This document shows positions 45,466-55,700 of a stretch of DNA of 64,000 nucleotides, piece by piece. Each line of letters starts with the position of its first letter. Position 1 is the first letter of the stretch. The translations under genes were made by a program, and so were the position numbers. The notes beneath the pieces are model-generated. The model searched no databases. It saw nothing but the letters and a program-made list of their open reading frames with translations, and was not told the origin of the DNA. The DNA comes from Vibrio neptunius (GTDB lineage: Bacteria; Pseudomonadota; Gammaproteobacteria; Enterobacterales; Vibrionaceae): the NCBI GenBank assembly GCA_019339365.1, contig CP079859.1, positions 1,984,001 to 2,048,000 on the forward strand, given 5' to 3'.

Positions 45466-47438
45466 GAATCTTATCTCTAAGTCTTGTTGCGATACTCTCG
45501 GTATTCATGCTGACAATAGCAGGCTTCCAATTGAATGCTTCGGGCAATTTCTCCGCGGGGATAGCTAGCCTCTTCCAAGCGGACTGGATGTCGCCAGAAT
45601 CGGTTAGATTACACCTAACTTGGTGGCCTAGATTTTTTACGACCCTGATTGCGGGTGCGGCTTTGGCTGCTGCTGGTGTACTAATGCAGCAAGTATTGCG
45701 TAACCCTTTGGCGTCACCATCCACTTTGGGTGTGGCAAGTGGTGCCAGTTTTGCCCTGATGATGGCAACCTTGTATGCCCCTTGGTTACTGACGTTTTCT
45801 AAATCACTGATTGCTTTGCTTGGTGGCGTGGGAACAATGGTACTGGTATTTGCACTGTCATGGCGTCGTGCACTTTCACCGACAGTTGTGGTGGTTTCGG
45901 GCCTAGTCATTAACCTCTACTTCGGCGCTGTCAGCACTGTCCTGTTGATGATGAATCAGGATAAGCTGGCAGGCTTAATGATTTGGGGGCGGGTTCTCTC
46001 GTTCAGACAGGATGGTCTGATATTGCTTATCTCGCCCCAAGACTCGGGTTAGCGATTGGTATTTCATTCCTATTTGTTAAGCCGTTAACCTTGTTGGAAT
46101 TATCTGAAGAAGGCGCGAAAAGTCTTGGCGTGTCTTTGGCGAAGCTGCGCGTCATATGTCTTGGTCTCGCAGTCTTACTGACATCATGGGTGGTTGCTAA
46201 AGTCGGGGTGATCGGCTTTGTAGGCCTCGCTGCTCCAGCAATTGCTCGCGCAACCGGTGTACATCGTCTTGTGCCTAAGTTAATCGTCTCCATGCTGTTA
46301 GGTGGTTTACTATTAACGCTTACGGATCTGCTTATCCAGCAGCTGCCAGGTATTGCCGCTATGATTGTGCCAACTGGTGCCGCAACTGCTGCATTAGGTG
46401 CTCCTCTTTTATTGTGGTTGCTGCCAAGGTTGTCGATGCGTAGTCAAACCGAGACGCAAACGGTCATGACGCGTCACAGTGAGCGGGTGAAGAGCCTCAA
46501 TCGTCATGCCATTGCACTGGCTGCACTCGTTATTCCAGCGGCTCTATTTATCTTTAGTACCACTTCCATTCAAAGCTCCGGTTGGCAGTGGCTAGTGTTC
46601 TCTGGCGAATGGGATTTACTCGAGTGGCGTTGGCCCCGACTTGTTGCCGCCGCCTTAGCTGGTGTGATGTTGGCTACCGCAGGTACTGGCGATCCAGCGT
46701 TTAAGTGGTAACCCGATGGCGAGCCCTGAAGTGATAGGCATCAGCTCTGGTACCGCTTTGGGTTTGATCATTGCTATGTTCTCTGGCATTGGTGTTAGTC
46801 TCGTTGGCTTGTATTTAGGTGGACTAGTGGGCGCGATGGCGTCGCTGTCTGTTATTGTTCTTTTGAACCGCAAGTCTGGTTTCCAACCAGAACGTGTGCT
46901 GCTGACCGGTGTCGCTATTACTGCTCTGATGAGCGCGGTACAAAGCTTCGTGTTGGCGGGCGGTGACCCAAGGAGCTACCAAGTCCTAGCTTGGCTTTCT
47001 GGCTCAACGTACTATGTTACAGTGGCGACCTTACTTCCTTTAGCCGTTGCGACTTTCGTGCTTGTTGGTTTCAGTTTCTTAACGTCTCGCTGGCTAGACA
47101 TTTTGCCTTTGGGAGAGGCCAGCTCTCGCGCACTTGGAGTCAAAGTAGGGCAGGCGAGAGGTTTGCTATTGCTGCTGGTGGCATTACTGACAGTTAGTGC
47201 CACTCTCGTTGTTGGCCCATTGAGTTTTATCGGTTTGATGGCACCGCATCTCGCTCGTTTTTTTGGTTTTAGCCGAGCTAGAGAACATCTGTTTTGTTCA
47301 GCGCTTGTTGGTATGGGATTAATGCTTCTGGCTGATTGGCTTGGACGACAAATGTTGTATCCACAAGAAATTCCAGCCGGTTTGGTGGCGTCTTTGATTG
47401 GCGGCATGTACCTGATGTGGGGGCTTCGCAGGCTCTAA
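45462..47438 (+). CDS. fhuB: FhuB-like double permease, doubly frameshifted
   Basis: FhuB is a fused pair of BtuC-like halves of about 660 residues, which fits the 1,977 bp here. The first half starts well ([20 protein letters not shown]). A missing G in the run at 45985-45989 would restore [13 protein letters not shown] and the second frame. An extra G at 46688-46689 would restore [20 protein letters not shown] and the third frame, which ends the second half ([19 protein letters not shown]). The two shifts cancel, so upstream and downstream parts share one frame. As sequenced no transport permease is made. Confidence 0.88.
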
Positions 47439-47496
47439 ATTTTAGTAATGAGGGAGGTAATGCTCAGCTTTCCTTAATACTGCTTTAAAATTTGTT

Positions 47497-47515
47497 GATA
47501 ATGATAATCACAATA
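47497..47515. promoter_or_regulatory. Fur box of the exporter-mbtH-NRPS operon
   Basis: GATAATGATAATCACAATA matches 16 of 19 positions of the classical Fur consensus GATAATGATAATCATTATC. It is 22 bp upstream of the exporter start. Confidence 0.85.
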
Positions 47516-47537
47516 ATAATTAACACATGGATTTGAG

Positions 47538-49193
47538 ATGAAATTACTTTTTCAGTTGGCCCATAAACAACATAAAGCACTCGCTTTGGTTATTTTGCTG
47601 AGCGTGGCTAGTGCCTTTCTCAGTATTGGCGTGATTGCTTTTATTCAATATGAACTGTTGAGCCAGACAACCAGTGTTCATAGTGCCATTTGGCAATTTG
47701 CTGGATTGCTGGTGCTGCTATTGATCACAGCGACTGTTGCGCAGGTGTCACTGCACAAGTTGGGCCACCAATTTGTCTATTCCAAGCGCTGTCAATTAGT
47801 TAAGCAACTGATCAACACAGATATTGAACAAATCGAAGATGTTGGTAGTGCCGGGGTGCTAGCCTCACTAAACACCGACATTCGTAACATTACTATTGCC
47901 TTCGTTACCTTGCCGGAAATGATTTACGGCTTAGTACTTACCGTAGTGGCATTGTCTTATCTCGCGTTTCTCTCACTACCATTATTTGGAGTAAGCCTGC
48001 TGATGTTAGGGGTGACTGGTGTTATCGGCTATGGGTTGGTGACTCGTATCACTTTCCACGTCCGTCAGGTTCGTGAGTTGGAAGACAAGCTTTATCACGA
48101 CTATCAGGCATTAATTGATGGTCGTAAAGAGCTATCACTGAACCCTAGTCGCGCTCGTCGTTATTTCGAGGATGAGTTTGGTCCAAATGCCGCGGGTTAT
48201 CGAGACGAAGTCACAAGAGCAGACATCTACAACGGTTTTGCTGCCAACATGGCTAACACGATTGTACTGGCACTGATTGGTCTCAACTTTTATCTGGCGC
48301 TGGGTTTAGGCTGGGCTGGTTTTGACGTTGCTTCTACCTTTGCTCTGGTCATCTTGTTTATGCGCATGCCGCTTATGGCTGCGGTCGGTGCGTTGCCGGG
48401 TCTTATTAGCGCCAATATTTCTATGCGTAAACTTGAATCACTCGACCTAAGTGACAATGAAAACCTTGTTGAGGCTAACGAGCAGCCAGAACTATTTGAA
48501 GCTATCGATCTCCAGCAAGTGACTTATGAATACCGTGCTGATGGCGATGACCGTCCGTTTAAAGTTGGCCCAATCAATTTTAAAGCTTCGAAAGGTGAGA
48601 TGATCTTCATCATTGGTGGTAATGGAAGTGGAAAATCAACGTTTGCTCGCTTGCTGACAGGTCTTTATCGGCCGCATACAGGTAATGTTCTCTTGAACGG
48701 TCAACCTATGACTGAGCTCAACTGGCCTCATTATCGCCAGCAATTTTCTACCGTATTCAGTGACTTCTATTTGTTCCACCAGATCACCAATGGACAAGGC
48801 CAAGATGTTGCAGAGGCCGATATCAAAGAGTGGATGGATCGTCTGGAAATGAGCCACAAAGTGACTCAAGAGAATGGTCGCTTGTCGGATGTTCGTTATT
48901 CACAAGGACAGCGTAAGCGTCTTGCGTTACTGATGGCCGTTGCTGAGCAGCGAGGCTGCATGCTTCTCGACGAATGGGCGGCAGATCAGGACCCTCGCTT
49001 CAGAAAAGTCTTTTACCAACAGTTACTGCCTCTGCTTAAGGAGCGTGGCGTGACTGTAATCGCTATTACCCACGATGACCGTTACTTCGATGCGGCAGAT
49101 CGCATTTTCAAAATGGACAGTGGGCAACTGACGGAACTGGATACTGCGGATAAATCACAAGCTCAACAAGCAGTAGAAAGTGTCGTCGCTTAA
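47538..49193 (+). CDS. PvdE/SyrD-family peptide exporter ABC transporter
   Basis: The 551-residue protein fuses six membrane segments to an ATPase with Walker A GGNGSGKST near residue 362, signature YSQGQRKRLALLMAVAEQ and Walker B CMLLDEWAADQDPRFRKVFY. The S-Q-G-Q-R-K-R signature and DEWAADQDP are typical of PvdE-type cyclic-peptide/siderophore exporters. It should move the NRPS product or precursor to the periplasm. A strong Fur box is upstream and mbtH follows by 57 bp. Confidence 0.93.
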   Translation: MKLLFQLAHKQHKALALVILLSVASAFLSIGVIAFIQYELLSQTTSVHSAIWQFAGLLVLLLITATVAQVSLHKLGHQFVYSKRCQLVKQLINTDIEQIEDVGSAGVLASLNTDIRNITIAFVTLPEMIYGLVLTVVALSYLAFLSLPLFGVSLLMLGVTGVIGYGLVTRITFHVRQVRELEDKLYHDYQALIDGRKELSLNPSRARRYFEDEFGPNAAGYRDEVTRADIYNGFAANMANTIVLALIGLNFYLALGLGWAGFDVASTFALVILFMRMPLMAAVGALPGLISANISMRKLESLDLSDNENLVEANEQPELFEAIDLQQVTYEYRADGDDRPFKVGPINFKASKGEMIFIIGGNGSGKSTFARLLTGLYRPHTGNVLLNGQPMTELNWPHYRQQFSTVFSDFYLFHQITNGQGQDVAEADIKEWMDRLEMSHKVTQENGRLSDVRYSQGQRKRLALLMAVAEQRGCMLLDEWAADQDPRFRKVFYQQLLPLLKERGVTVIAITHDDRYFDAADRIFKMDSGQLTELDTADKSQAQQAVESVVA

Positions 49194-49250
49194 CCAAACA
49201 ACAATCCAGAAAATCAAAACAATAAGAACAACGATCTAGTTGAGGATATT

Positions 49251-49454
49251 ATGAGTATTGACAGCCCAAACACAGAATTTACCGTCGTTATCAACCCACA
49301 AGAACAGTACAGCATTTGGCCTACTTATCATCCAATTCCAAATGGATGGAAAGCCGTTGGTGTTACTGGCAACAAAGAAACTTGCCTTGCCCACATTAAT
49401 GAGGTGTGGCGTGACATGCGTCCGAAAAGTCTGCGAGAAGCGTTAGCCGAGTAA
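49251..49454 (+). CDS. MbtH-like protein
   Basis: The 67-residue protein has the MbtH signature spread over its length: N-P-Q-E-Q-Y-S-I-W-P near residue 16, PNGWKAVGVTGNKETCLAHI and WRDMRPKSLREAL. MbtH proteins bind and activate A domains of NRPSs. GAGG precedes the ATG. It lies directly ahead of the NRPS genes. Confidence 0.96.
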   Translation: MSIDSPNTEFTVVINPQEQYSIWPTYHPIPNGWKAVGVTGNKETCLAHINEVWRDMRPKSLREALAE

Positions 49455-49478
49455 GAACACTCGCTTTTGCTTGATTTT

Positions 49479-49499
49479 GGTACCTGTTGTTTAGGTACC
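49479..49499 (+). repeat. hairpin between mbtH and the first NRPS gene
   Basis: GGTACCT/AGGTACC arms with a seven-base loop; no T run follows. It may reduce read-through or mark an mRNA processing point between the short mbtH and the very long NRPS genes. Confidence 0.5.
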
Positions 49500-49527
49500 T
49501 GACATTTAACAGTTTTTAGGTATATGT

Positions 49528-52500
49528 ATGTCAGTGGATGATATCACGATGACTCCCGCCAATGGTGGTTGGAGCCCACTTTCTCATTCTCAGCAACGTC
49601 TATGGTTGTTCCAGCAGATCATGCCAGAAAGTATTGCCTACAATACGGGTGGCTTGTTACGTTTGTCTGGCGAAGGTATCAGTAAAGAAGCCATATTTGA
49701 GGCATTCGAGGCGCTGGTAGAGCAACAAGATGTTCTTCGTTTAAGACTCAAAGAACATGATGGTGTGCCTCTTCAACGAGTCTCTGATTCTGGCCCCAAA
49801 TTGGAATTTGTTGACGCACAGAAATGTTCTGACCCTGAAGCATTCGTGTTAAAAGATGCTGAAAAGCGGGTTCGAGAGCCTTACATCATGGTCGGCGAAT
49901 CTTTGAATAGGTTGTGCCTATATCAAGTGAGTGACCAAGAATTTGTAATGGGAGTAGCCGCTCACCACATTACAACGGATGCCTGGTCTTTACAGCTTTT
50001 TGTTCGCGCGCTGGTTGATCGCCTCGCTGGCAAGCCAAAGAGCAAATTGCGAGGCCAAAGCTTCGTCGAATTCGCTTCAATGCAAGGAAGTGAAGAGCAT
50101 GAGGAGGCGATGCTGCAATGGCAAGCATTGAATCTAATCAGCGATGAACCTTGCACATTGCCAGCTTCCAATCAGATCGACGCCAGTGCTTATACGGCTA
50201 CACATATTGAAGAGTCATTGACTCTGGAAGAAACGGAGCGCGTGTCTGAAGTTGCGAAATCTTTTGGTGTAACACGCTTTGAAGTGCTTTCTACGGCGCT
50301 ATTACTGACTTTATCTAGCTACTCTAATCATGCTCATCCTTCGATCACTGTACCTGCCCTAAACCGAAACTCGAAAAACCGCAGAAACATTGGTTTCTAT
50401 GTCAATAATGCTGTTTTAGGTTTGCAGGTTGCTCCTGAAAATACGCTTGCTAAATTGGTTGAGAATGTCCGAACAAACCTGACAGAGTCAATGAAGTTCG
50501 AGCATTTACCTCTAGAGAAATTAGCAGGGCAACTTCCACTACCGACTGTCGCATTCAACTACCGCAGTCATGGTGACAAGCTGGTCGTAACTTCCAGAGA
50601 GATTCAGGGTTCATTCACTGAATTCCCTCTCGCTGAAACACCGTTTGAATTGGTGTTGGATGCAGTAACGGGTGAGCAACTATCGCTGCGACTTGTCTAT
50701 GCGAAAGAGAAGTTCACTCAAGCTCAAATTGACAGCATTTTAAGTACATACAAGAGCGTTCTGAACCAGATCTGCCAATCTCCTCAGCAGTCTTTAGCAC
50801 AGACGAACGTGCTTTCTACCTCAGATACAGTGGCCTTGGAAACACACTCAGCAGTACAACAAATATGGGATTCAGTGACCTTTATGGCGCTGGTGGCTGA
50901 GCAAGCAAAACGGCGTCCTGAAAAACTTGCCTTAAAACATGGCGATAAAACGCTGACTTACGCTGAATTAGAGGCTCAATCGAATGTAGTCGCACACTCA
51001 TTACGTCAAAGAAAGGTTCAATCAGAAGGTGTTGTCGGTGTGATGATGGAGCGTGGCACCGATATGCTGGTCGCCATGCTGGGCATCATGAAAGCAGGCT
51101 GCGCATTCCTGCCACTTGATCCGGATTATCCTGCTGAGCGCATTAGCTTTATGCTTGAAGACAGCGAAGCTCAGCAGTTACTGACTCAACAGCACTTGAT
51201 GGGTAAGGCGAAAGATCTTTTCATCTGCTCCGAAAGTGCTCAAGAGTGTATTGCTATTGAATCTTTGTTAGCAACTGAGGCTCCAGTATCTGAGCTTGCT
51301 GAGTTTTCATATCCAGATATCCACTTAGACCAGTTGGCGTATTTGATTTACACCTCTGGCTCAACAGGTAAGCCTAAAGGCGTGGCAGTCAGTCATCGCG
51401 GACTGACAATGCACGTCCAGACGATTGGTGAGCAGTATGGCATGACGCCTGAAGACACAGAGCTGCATTTTGCCTCTATCAGCTTTGATGGTGCAGTGGA
51501 ACGTTGGACTGTGCCACTGGCGTTTGGCTCAACACTTATCATTCGTGACCAACAGTTGTGGACACCAGAAAAAACCACTCAAGTATTGGTAGACGAGAAA
51601 GTCACCATCGCTTGTTTCCCGCCAAGTTATGCAGGCCCTTGGCTAGATTGGGTTGAACAAACTCAGCCAGACTTATCTTTGCGCTCATTGACACTGGGGG
51701 GTGAGGCATTTACCCGAGAAACGTTTGAACGAATTCAACGGGTGGTCAATCCACCTCGTATCGTCAATGGTTACGGCCCGACAGAAACGGTCGTTACTCC
51801 GATGATCTGGCGTGCTTATCCAGAAGATAAACTGGAAAGCTCGTACGCGCCGATTGGTCAGCCTGTTGGTGACCGTAAGTTGTATGTGCTGGATGGGAAC
51901 CTTAAGCAGGTACCATTTGGGTCGGTTGGAGAGCTGTACATTGGCATGGAATCTGGCCTTGCGCGCGGTTATTTGAAACGACCTGATTTGACCGCTGAAC
52001 GTTTTATTCCGGATCCATTTGCCGCTAACGGCGAGCGTATGTATCGCACTGGTGATTTGGTTCGATTTAGACAAGATGGTGTGGTTGAATACCTTGGCCG
52101 TGCCGATCAACAAGTAAAAATTCGTGGTTTCCGTATTGAGCTTGGAGAGATTGAATCTCGCCTACAGACGCTTGCTAATGCTGAGTTTTGTGCCGTTGTC
52201 GCACACGAGTCGCCGACAGGAAAGCGCCTAGTCGGTTATGTTCAATTGAGTGAAACAGAGCAAAGTTCTGAATCGCAATGGCGTATTGAGTTAGCCTCCC
52301 AGTTGCCAGATTATATGGTCCCGTCACGCATCATTGTTAGCCAGACACTTCCTCTGACCCCTGCGGGCAAGGTGGATCGCAAGCAACTTGCCGTACCGGA
52401 TTGGGATGAAGAACAGAAAGCGGGTGCACCGCTGGAAGGGGACATCGAACATCAGCTGGCTGAAATATGGTGTGAGCTCCTTAAACTAGAATCTATTGGT

Positions 52501-52725
52501 TCTGACAGCCATTTCTTTGCACTTGGCGGAGATTCAATTACCGCTTTGCAAATGGTAGGTAAGCTACGTCAACGAGGTTTGATGCTGACACCAAAGCAAG
52601 TGTTTGACCATCCAGTACTCGCTGAGATGGCGTTATGTGTTCTCGATAGCCAAATCAAACCAGCTGAACAAGGTCAGCTGAGTGGCAAAAGTATCCTTGC
52701 TGCCAATGCAGAAGCGATTCATTGA
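49528..52725 (+). CDS. NRPS module 1: starter C - A(basic residue) - PCP
   Basis: The 1065-residue frame has an N-terminal condensation domain with HHITTDA (146-152), an A domain with TSGSTGKPKG (609-618) and core Asp654, and a carrier domain with Ser1003 in LGGDSI. The specificity positions read D-G-E-C-T-G-G-V-T-K. Glu at position 239 points to a basic side chain; in this context N5-hydroxyornithine is inferred. A first-module C domain usually adds a fatty acyl group. The LGGDSI carrier type normally precedes an epimerisation domain, which here is at the start of the next frame. The last residues after SGK are probably out of frame (see the junction at 52687). Confidence 0.93.
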   Translation: MSVDDITMTPANGGWSPLSHSQQRLWLFQQIMPESIAYNTGGLLRLSGEGISKEAIFEAFEALVEQQDVLRLRLKEHDGVPLQRVSDSGPKLEFVDAQKCSDPEAFVLKDAEKRVREPYIMVGESLNRLCLYQVSDQEFVMGVAAHHITTDAWSLQLFVRALVDRLAGKPKSKLRGQSFVEFASMQGSEEHEEAMLQWQALNLISDEPCTLPASNQIDASAYTATHIEESLTLEETERVSEVAKSFGVTRFEVLSTALLLTLSSYSNHAHPSITVPALNRNSKNRRNIGFYVNNAVLGLQVAPENTLAKLVENVRTNLTESMKFEHLPLEKLAGQLPLPTVAFNYRSHGDKLVVTSREIQGSFTEFPLAETPFELVLDAVTGEQLSLRLVYAKEKFTQAQIDSILSTYKSVLNQICQSPQQSLAQTNVLSTSDTVALETHSAVQQIWDSVTFMALVAEQAKRRPEKLALKHGDKTLTYAELEAQSNVVAHSLRQRKVQSEGVVGVMMERGTDMLVAMLGIMKAGCAFLPLDPDYPAERISFMLEDSEAQQLLTQQHLMGKAKDLFICSESAQECIAIESLLATEAPVSELAEFSYPDIHLDQLAYLIYTSGSTGKPKGVAVSHRGLTMHVQTIGEQYGMTPEDTELHFASISFDGAVERWTVPLAFGSTLIIRDQQLWTPEKTTQVLVDEKVTIACFPPSYAGPWLDWVEQTQPDLSLRSLTLGGEAFTRETFERIQRVVNPPRIVNGYGPTETVVTPMIWRAYPEDKLESSYAPIGQPVGDRKLYVLDGNLKQVPFGSVGELYIGMESGLARGYLKRPDLTAERFIPDPFAANGERMYRTGDLVRFRQDGVVEYLGRADQQVKIRGFRIELGEIESRLQTLANAEFCAVVAHESPTGKRLVGYVQLSETEQSSESQWRIELASQLPDYMVPSRIIVSQTLPLTPAGKVDRKQLAVPDWDEEQKAGAPLEGDIEHQLAEIWCELLKLESIGSDSHFFALGGDSITALQMVGKLRQRGLMLTPKQVFDHPVLAEMALCVLDSQIKPAEQGQLSGKSILAANAEAIH

Positions 52726-55700
52726 GAACTATTTAGATAAGAATGGTCATCTAGAACTGTGTAACCAGTACGCAAAACTCAACTTGCCAGCTCCGGTCAA
52801 TGCAGACGCGATTGTTCGAGCACTCAAGCAAGTGGTGCAGCATCACGATAGTTTGCGCCTTTGTTTCGAGGCTCCTAATACAACAGCATCTGACGAAGCA
52901 CAGTATCTAGCTGAATATGTGACGAGCGCAGATTTTGCATTCCACCTTTATGCAGAGCAGATAGACATCGATGCTGTTCAGCGTGCGATTAATCCGGCTG
53001 TTGGTAAGCAATTGTCGGTCGGTTTAAACGTTGAGACAGGTGAAATGCAGGTTGCCGTTCACCACCTTGTCATTGATGCGCTTTCTTGGCCTGTGCTTAT
53101 TCAAGATTTGCTGGGGAGGTACCAGCAAGAAATGGGTGTTGAGTCTTATGCCTTTGCTTCTAAAACGCACCATCAAGCTGATTGGTATGAAGCACTAGAG
53201 AATCTTCATATAGGCCATAAACAGTCCGAGTTTTGGATTGCTCAGCGAGCAGAACCTGCTTTTCCTGAAAGAACTGATAAGGAAAGCGAAAGCAATGGAA
53301 TTCATAAGCACAGTTACCATTTAACTAAAGAGCTCGCCGAGCCACTACTTGCCTCGACTCAGGCCTTCGCCAGAATGAGCAAGGAACAGACGTTGATGGC
53401 ATTGTCTGCGCTTTCAGTCAAGGAAATAACCTCAGCAAGCGAGATCATTGTTCATCGTGAAAGCCATGGTCGATTCAGTGAGTCGTTTGGATTGGATCTT
53501 TCACGCAGTGTGAACTGGCATACTGCGCTGTTCCCACAAAAAATTGTGTTAAGTGACGGCATTAGTGAACTGTTAGCGAGTGTAAAAGATGGCTCTCATG
53601 CAATCACCGATGGCGGTTTGAGTTATTCAGCGGGTGTTGTTCAGCAGCAATGGCAGTATCAAGACAATGTTGATGTGCTATTTAACTTTCTAGGACGAGC
53701 TGCTCAGGCTGACGTGAGAGGGGTTGAACTGGGTGAGTTTGGCCTATGGCGACCAGAAGACGCTAAAGCTGATGCCGCAATTGTACTGAATATCAGCGAA
53801 ACTGATGATGGCTTTGACGTCGATTTGGAGTTTTCACTTTCTGCTTTGTCGGAATCTGAGTGTGATGCGTATGTTCATCACTTAGAGTCGGCAATCAAAG
53901 CAGTGACGGAACATTGCACGTCTAACTCCGCCGTTTTGACACAAGCTGATGCCCCAAACACTAATCTGAGTCTCGTGACGCTAAGCCATGTAAGTGGTAG
54001 TACTCATCAACTTCCGAATCAAATTCTACCGTTGTCTACGCTACAGCAAGGTTTGTATTTCCACGCTCAGCTATCGCAAGACACAAGTACCTACGTCAAC
54101 CAAATTACCTTGCCTATATCGGGAGCTGATGCTGCTCAATTAGAAGAGGGTTGGAAAGCCTTGATGAAGCGTCATTCGATTCTACGCAGTACGCTGCATC
54201 AAGTAGAAGGTCAGGCGCACCTGTATATATGGGATGACCTTCCTATCACGAGCAGAGTCTTTGATGGGCGAGAGGAAGTAGGCTTTGAACTGGAGTCCTA
54301 TAAACGTTCACTCATTGAACAAGGGTTCGAACTGGAACAGGATGCGAGCGCACAGCAGCTAAAACCTTTGTGGCGAGTCGATCTAGTGACAACGGGTGAC
54401 AATGAGATCGCTTGTATCTTCACCATCCACCACATTTTGATGGATGGTTGGAGTACCGGTGTTTTGCTCAGCGAACTGTTTGCCCACTATCAAAACATGA
54501 GCCTGCCTGTCGTCAGTCATGATTTTGCTGATTATTTGGAATGGGTTGTACAGCAAGAACCAGAAAGTGCTCAAGAGTACTGGCGTGGTTATCTGAATGG
54601 TGTTGAAGCGCCAACAATCTTGGTTGAACAATACGGTTCGAACACAGATAAACTAGGGCATGTGCGCCACAACGTGGACTTCAGTGCTGAGGTACTAAGT
54701 GGTTGGCAGTCTCAGTTGAAGTCATCTGGCATCACGCTAAACACTCTTATTCAGGGCGCGTGGCTACTGACGCTTCAACGTTACACGGGTCAGTCTCAGC
54801 CTGTTTTCGGCAATACGGTTGCAGGTCGACCATCATCACTGGCAAATAGTGAAGCCATGGTTGGGCTTTTCATTAATACCTTGCCTGTTACATCGATGGT
54901 GGACTGGCAGGCGAGAACCAATCAATGGCTTGCCGATATACAAGAGCAGGCGAGCGCGCAGCGTGAATTCAGCCATGTCTCTTTGTCAGAGGTACAAGCG
55001 CAATCTCCACTGGCTGGTGAGAATCTGTTTGATTCGTTGGTGGTGTTTGAAAACTACCCATTGGATGAGAGCCTGTTTAGTGAAACTGGCCTTAAAATTG
55101 GCGAGCCTGACAGTTATGAGTTTACGCATTACCCATTAACGCTGGCAGTATTGCCAGGTGAATCTTTACGTATTGTTTTTGCGTACGATTCAGCGAAATT
55201 CTCACAGTCAGATATTGATGCGCTGTCAGCTACGACGTCTCATTATCTTGATCAGCTTGTCGATAAGCTGACGCAAAACCTGAGTGATATTGGTGTATTG
55301 GACGCCGAACAACAGTCTCGTTTGTCTGGTCATGTAAAAGCGTCTGAACCTTGGGCTTACAACCCCTTCACTGAATTGCTAAAAGAGCAGGTGCTTGCTC
55401 AACCAGATAGCGAAGCGCTTGTGGCGAATCCTCTTGGGAGTATGGCCTTATCAACTAATGGCTCGGAAAGGCTTGCTTTGACATACCAGCAGCTGGATAA
55501 CTTCAGTGATGGCGTAGCCGCTGAGCTAATTGCGCGCGGCATTCAACGAGACCAGCGAGTTGGTGTGATGTTTGCCCGTGGCGCAGACATGCTGGTGGCA
55601 ATGATCGGTGTCTTGAAAGCCGGAGCTGCATTCCTACCTTTAGATCCTTCATACCCTCAAGACCGACTGGCCTACATGGTTGAAGATAGTGATGCGCAGT

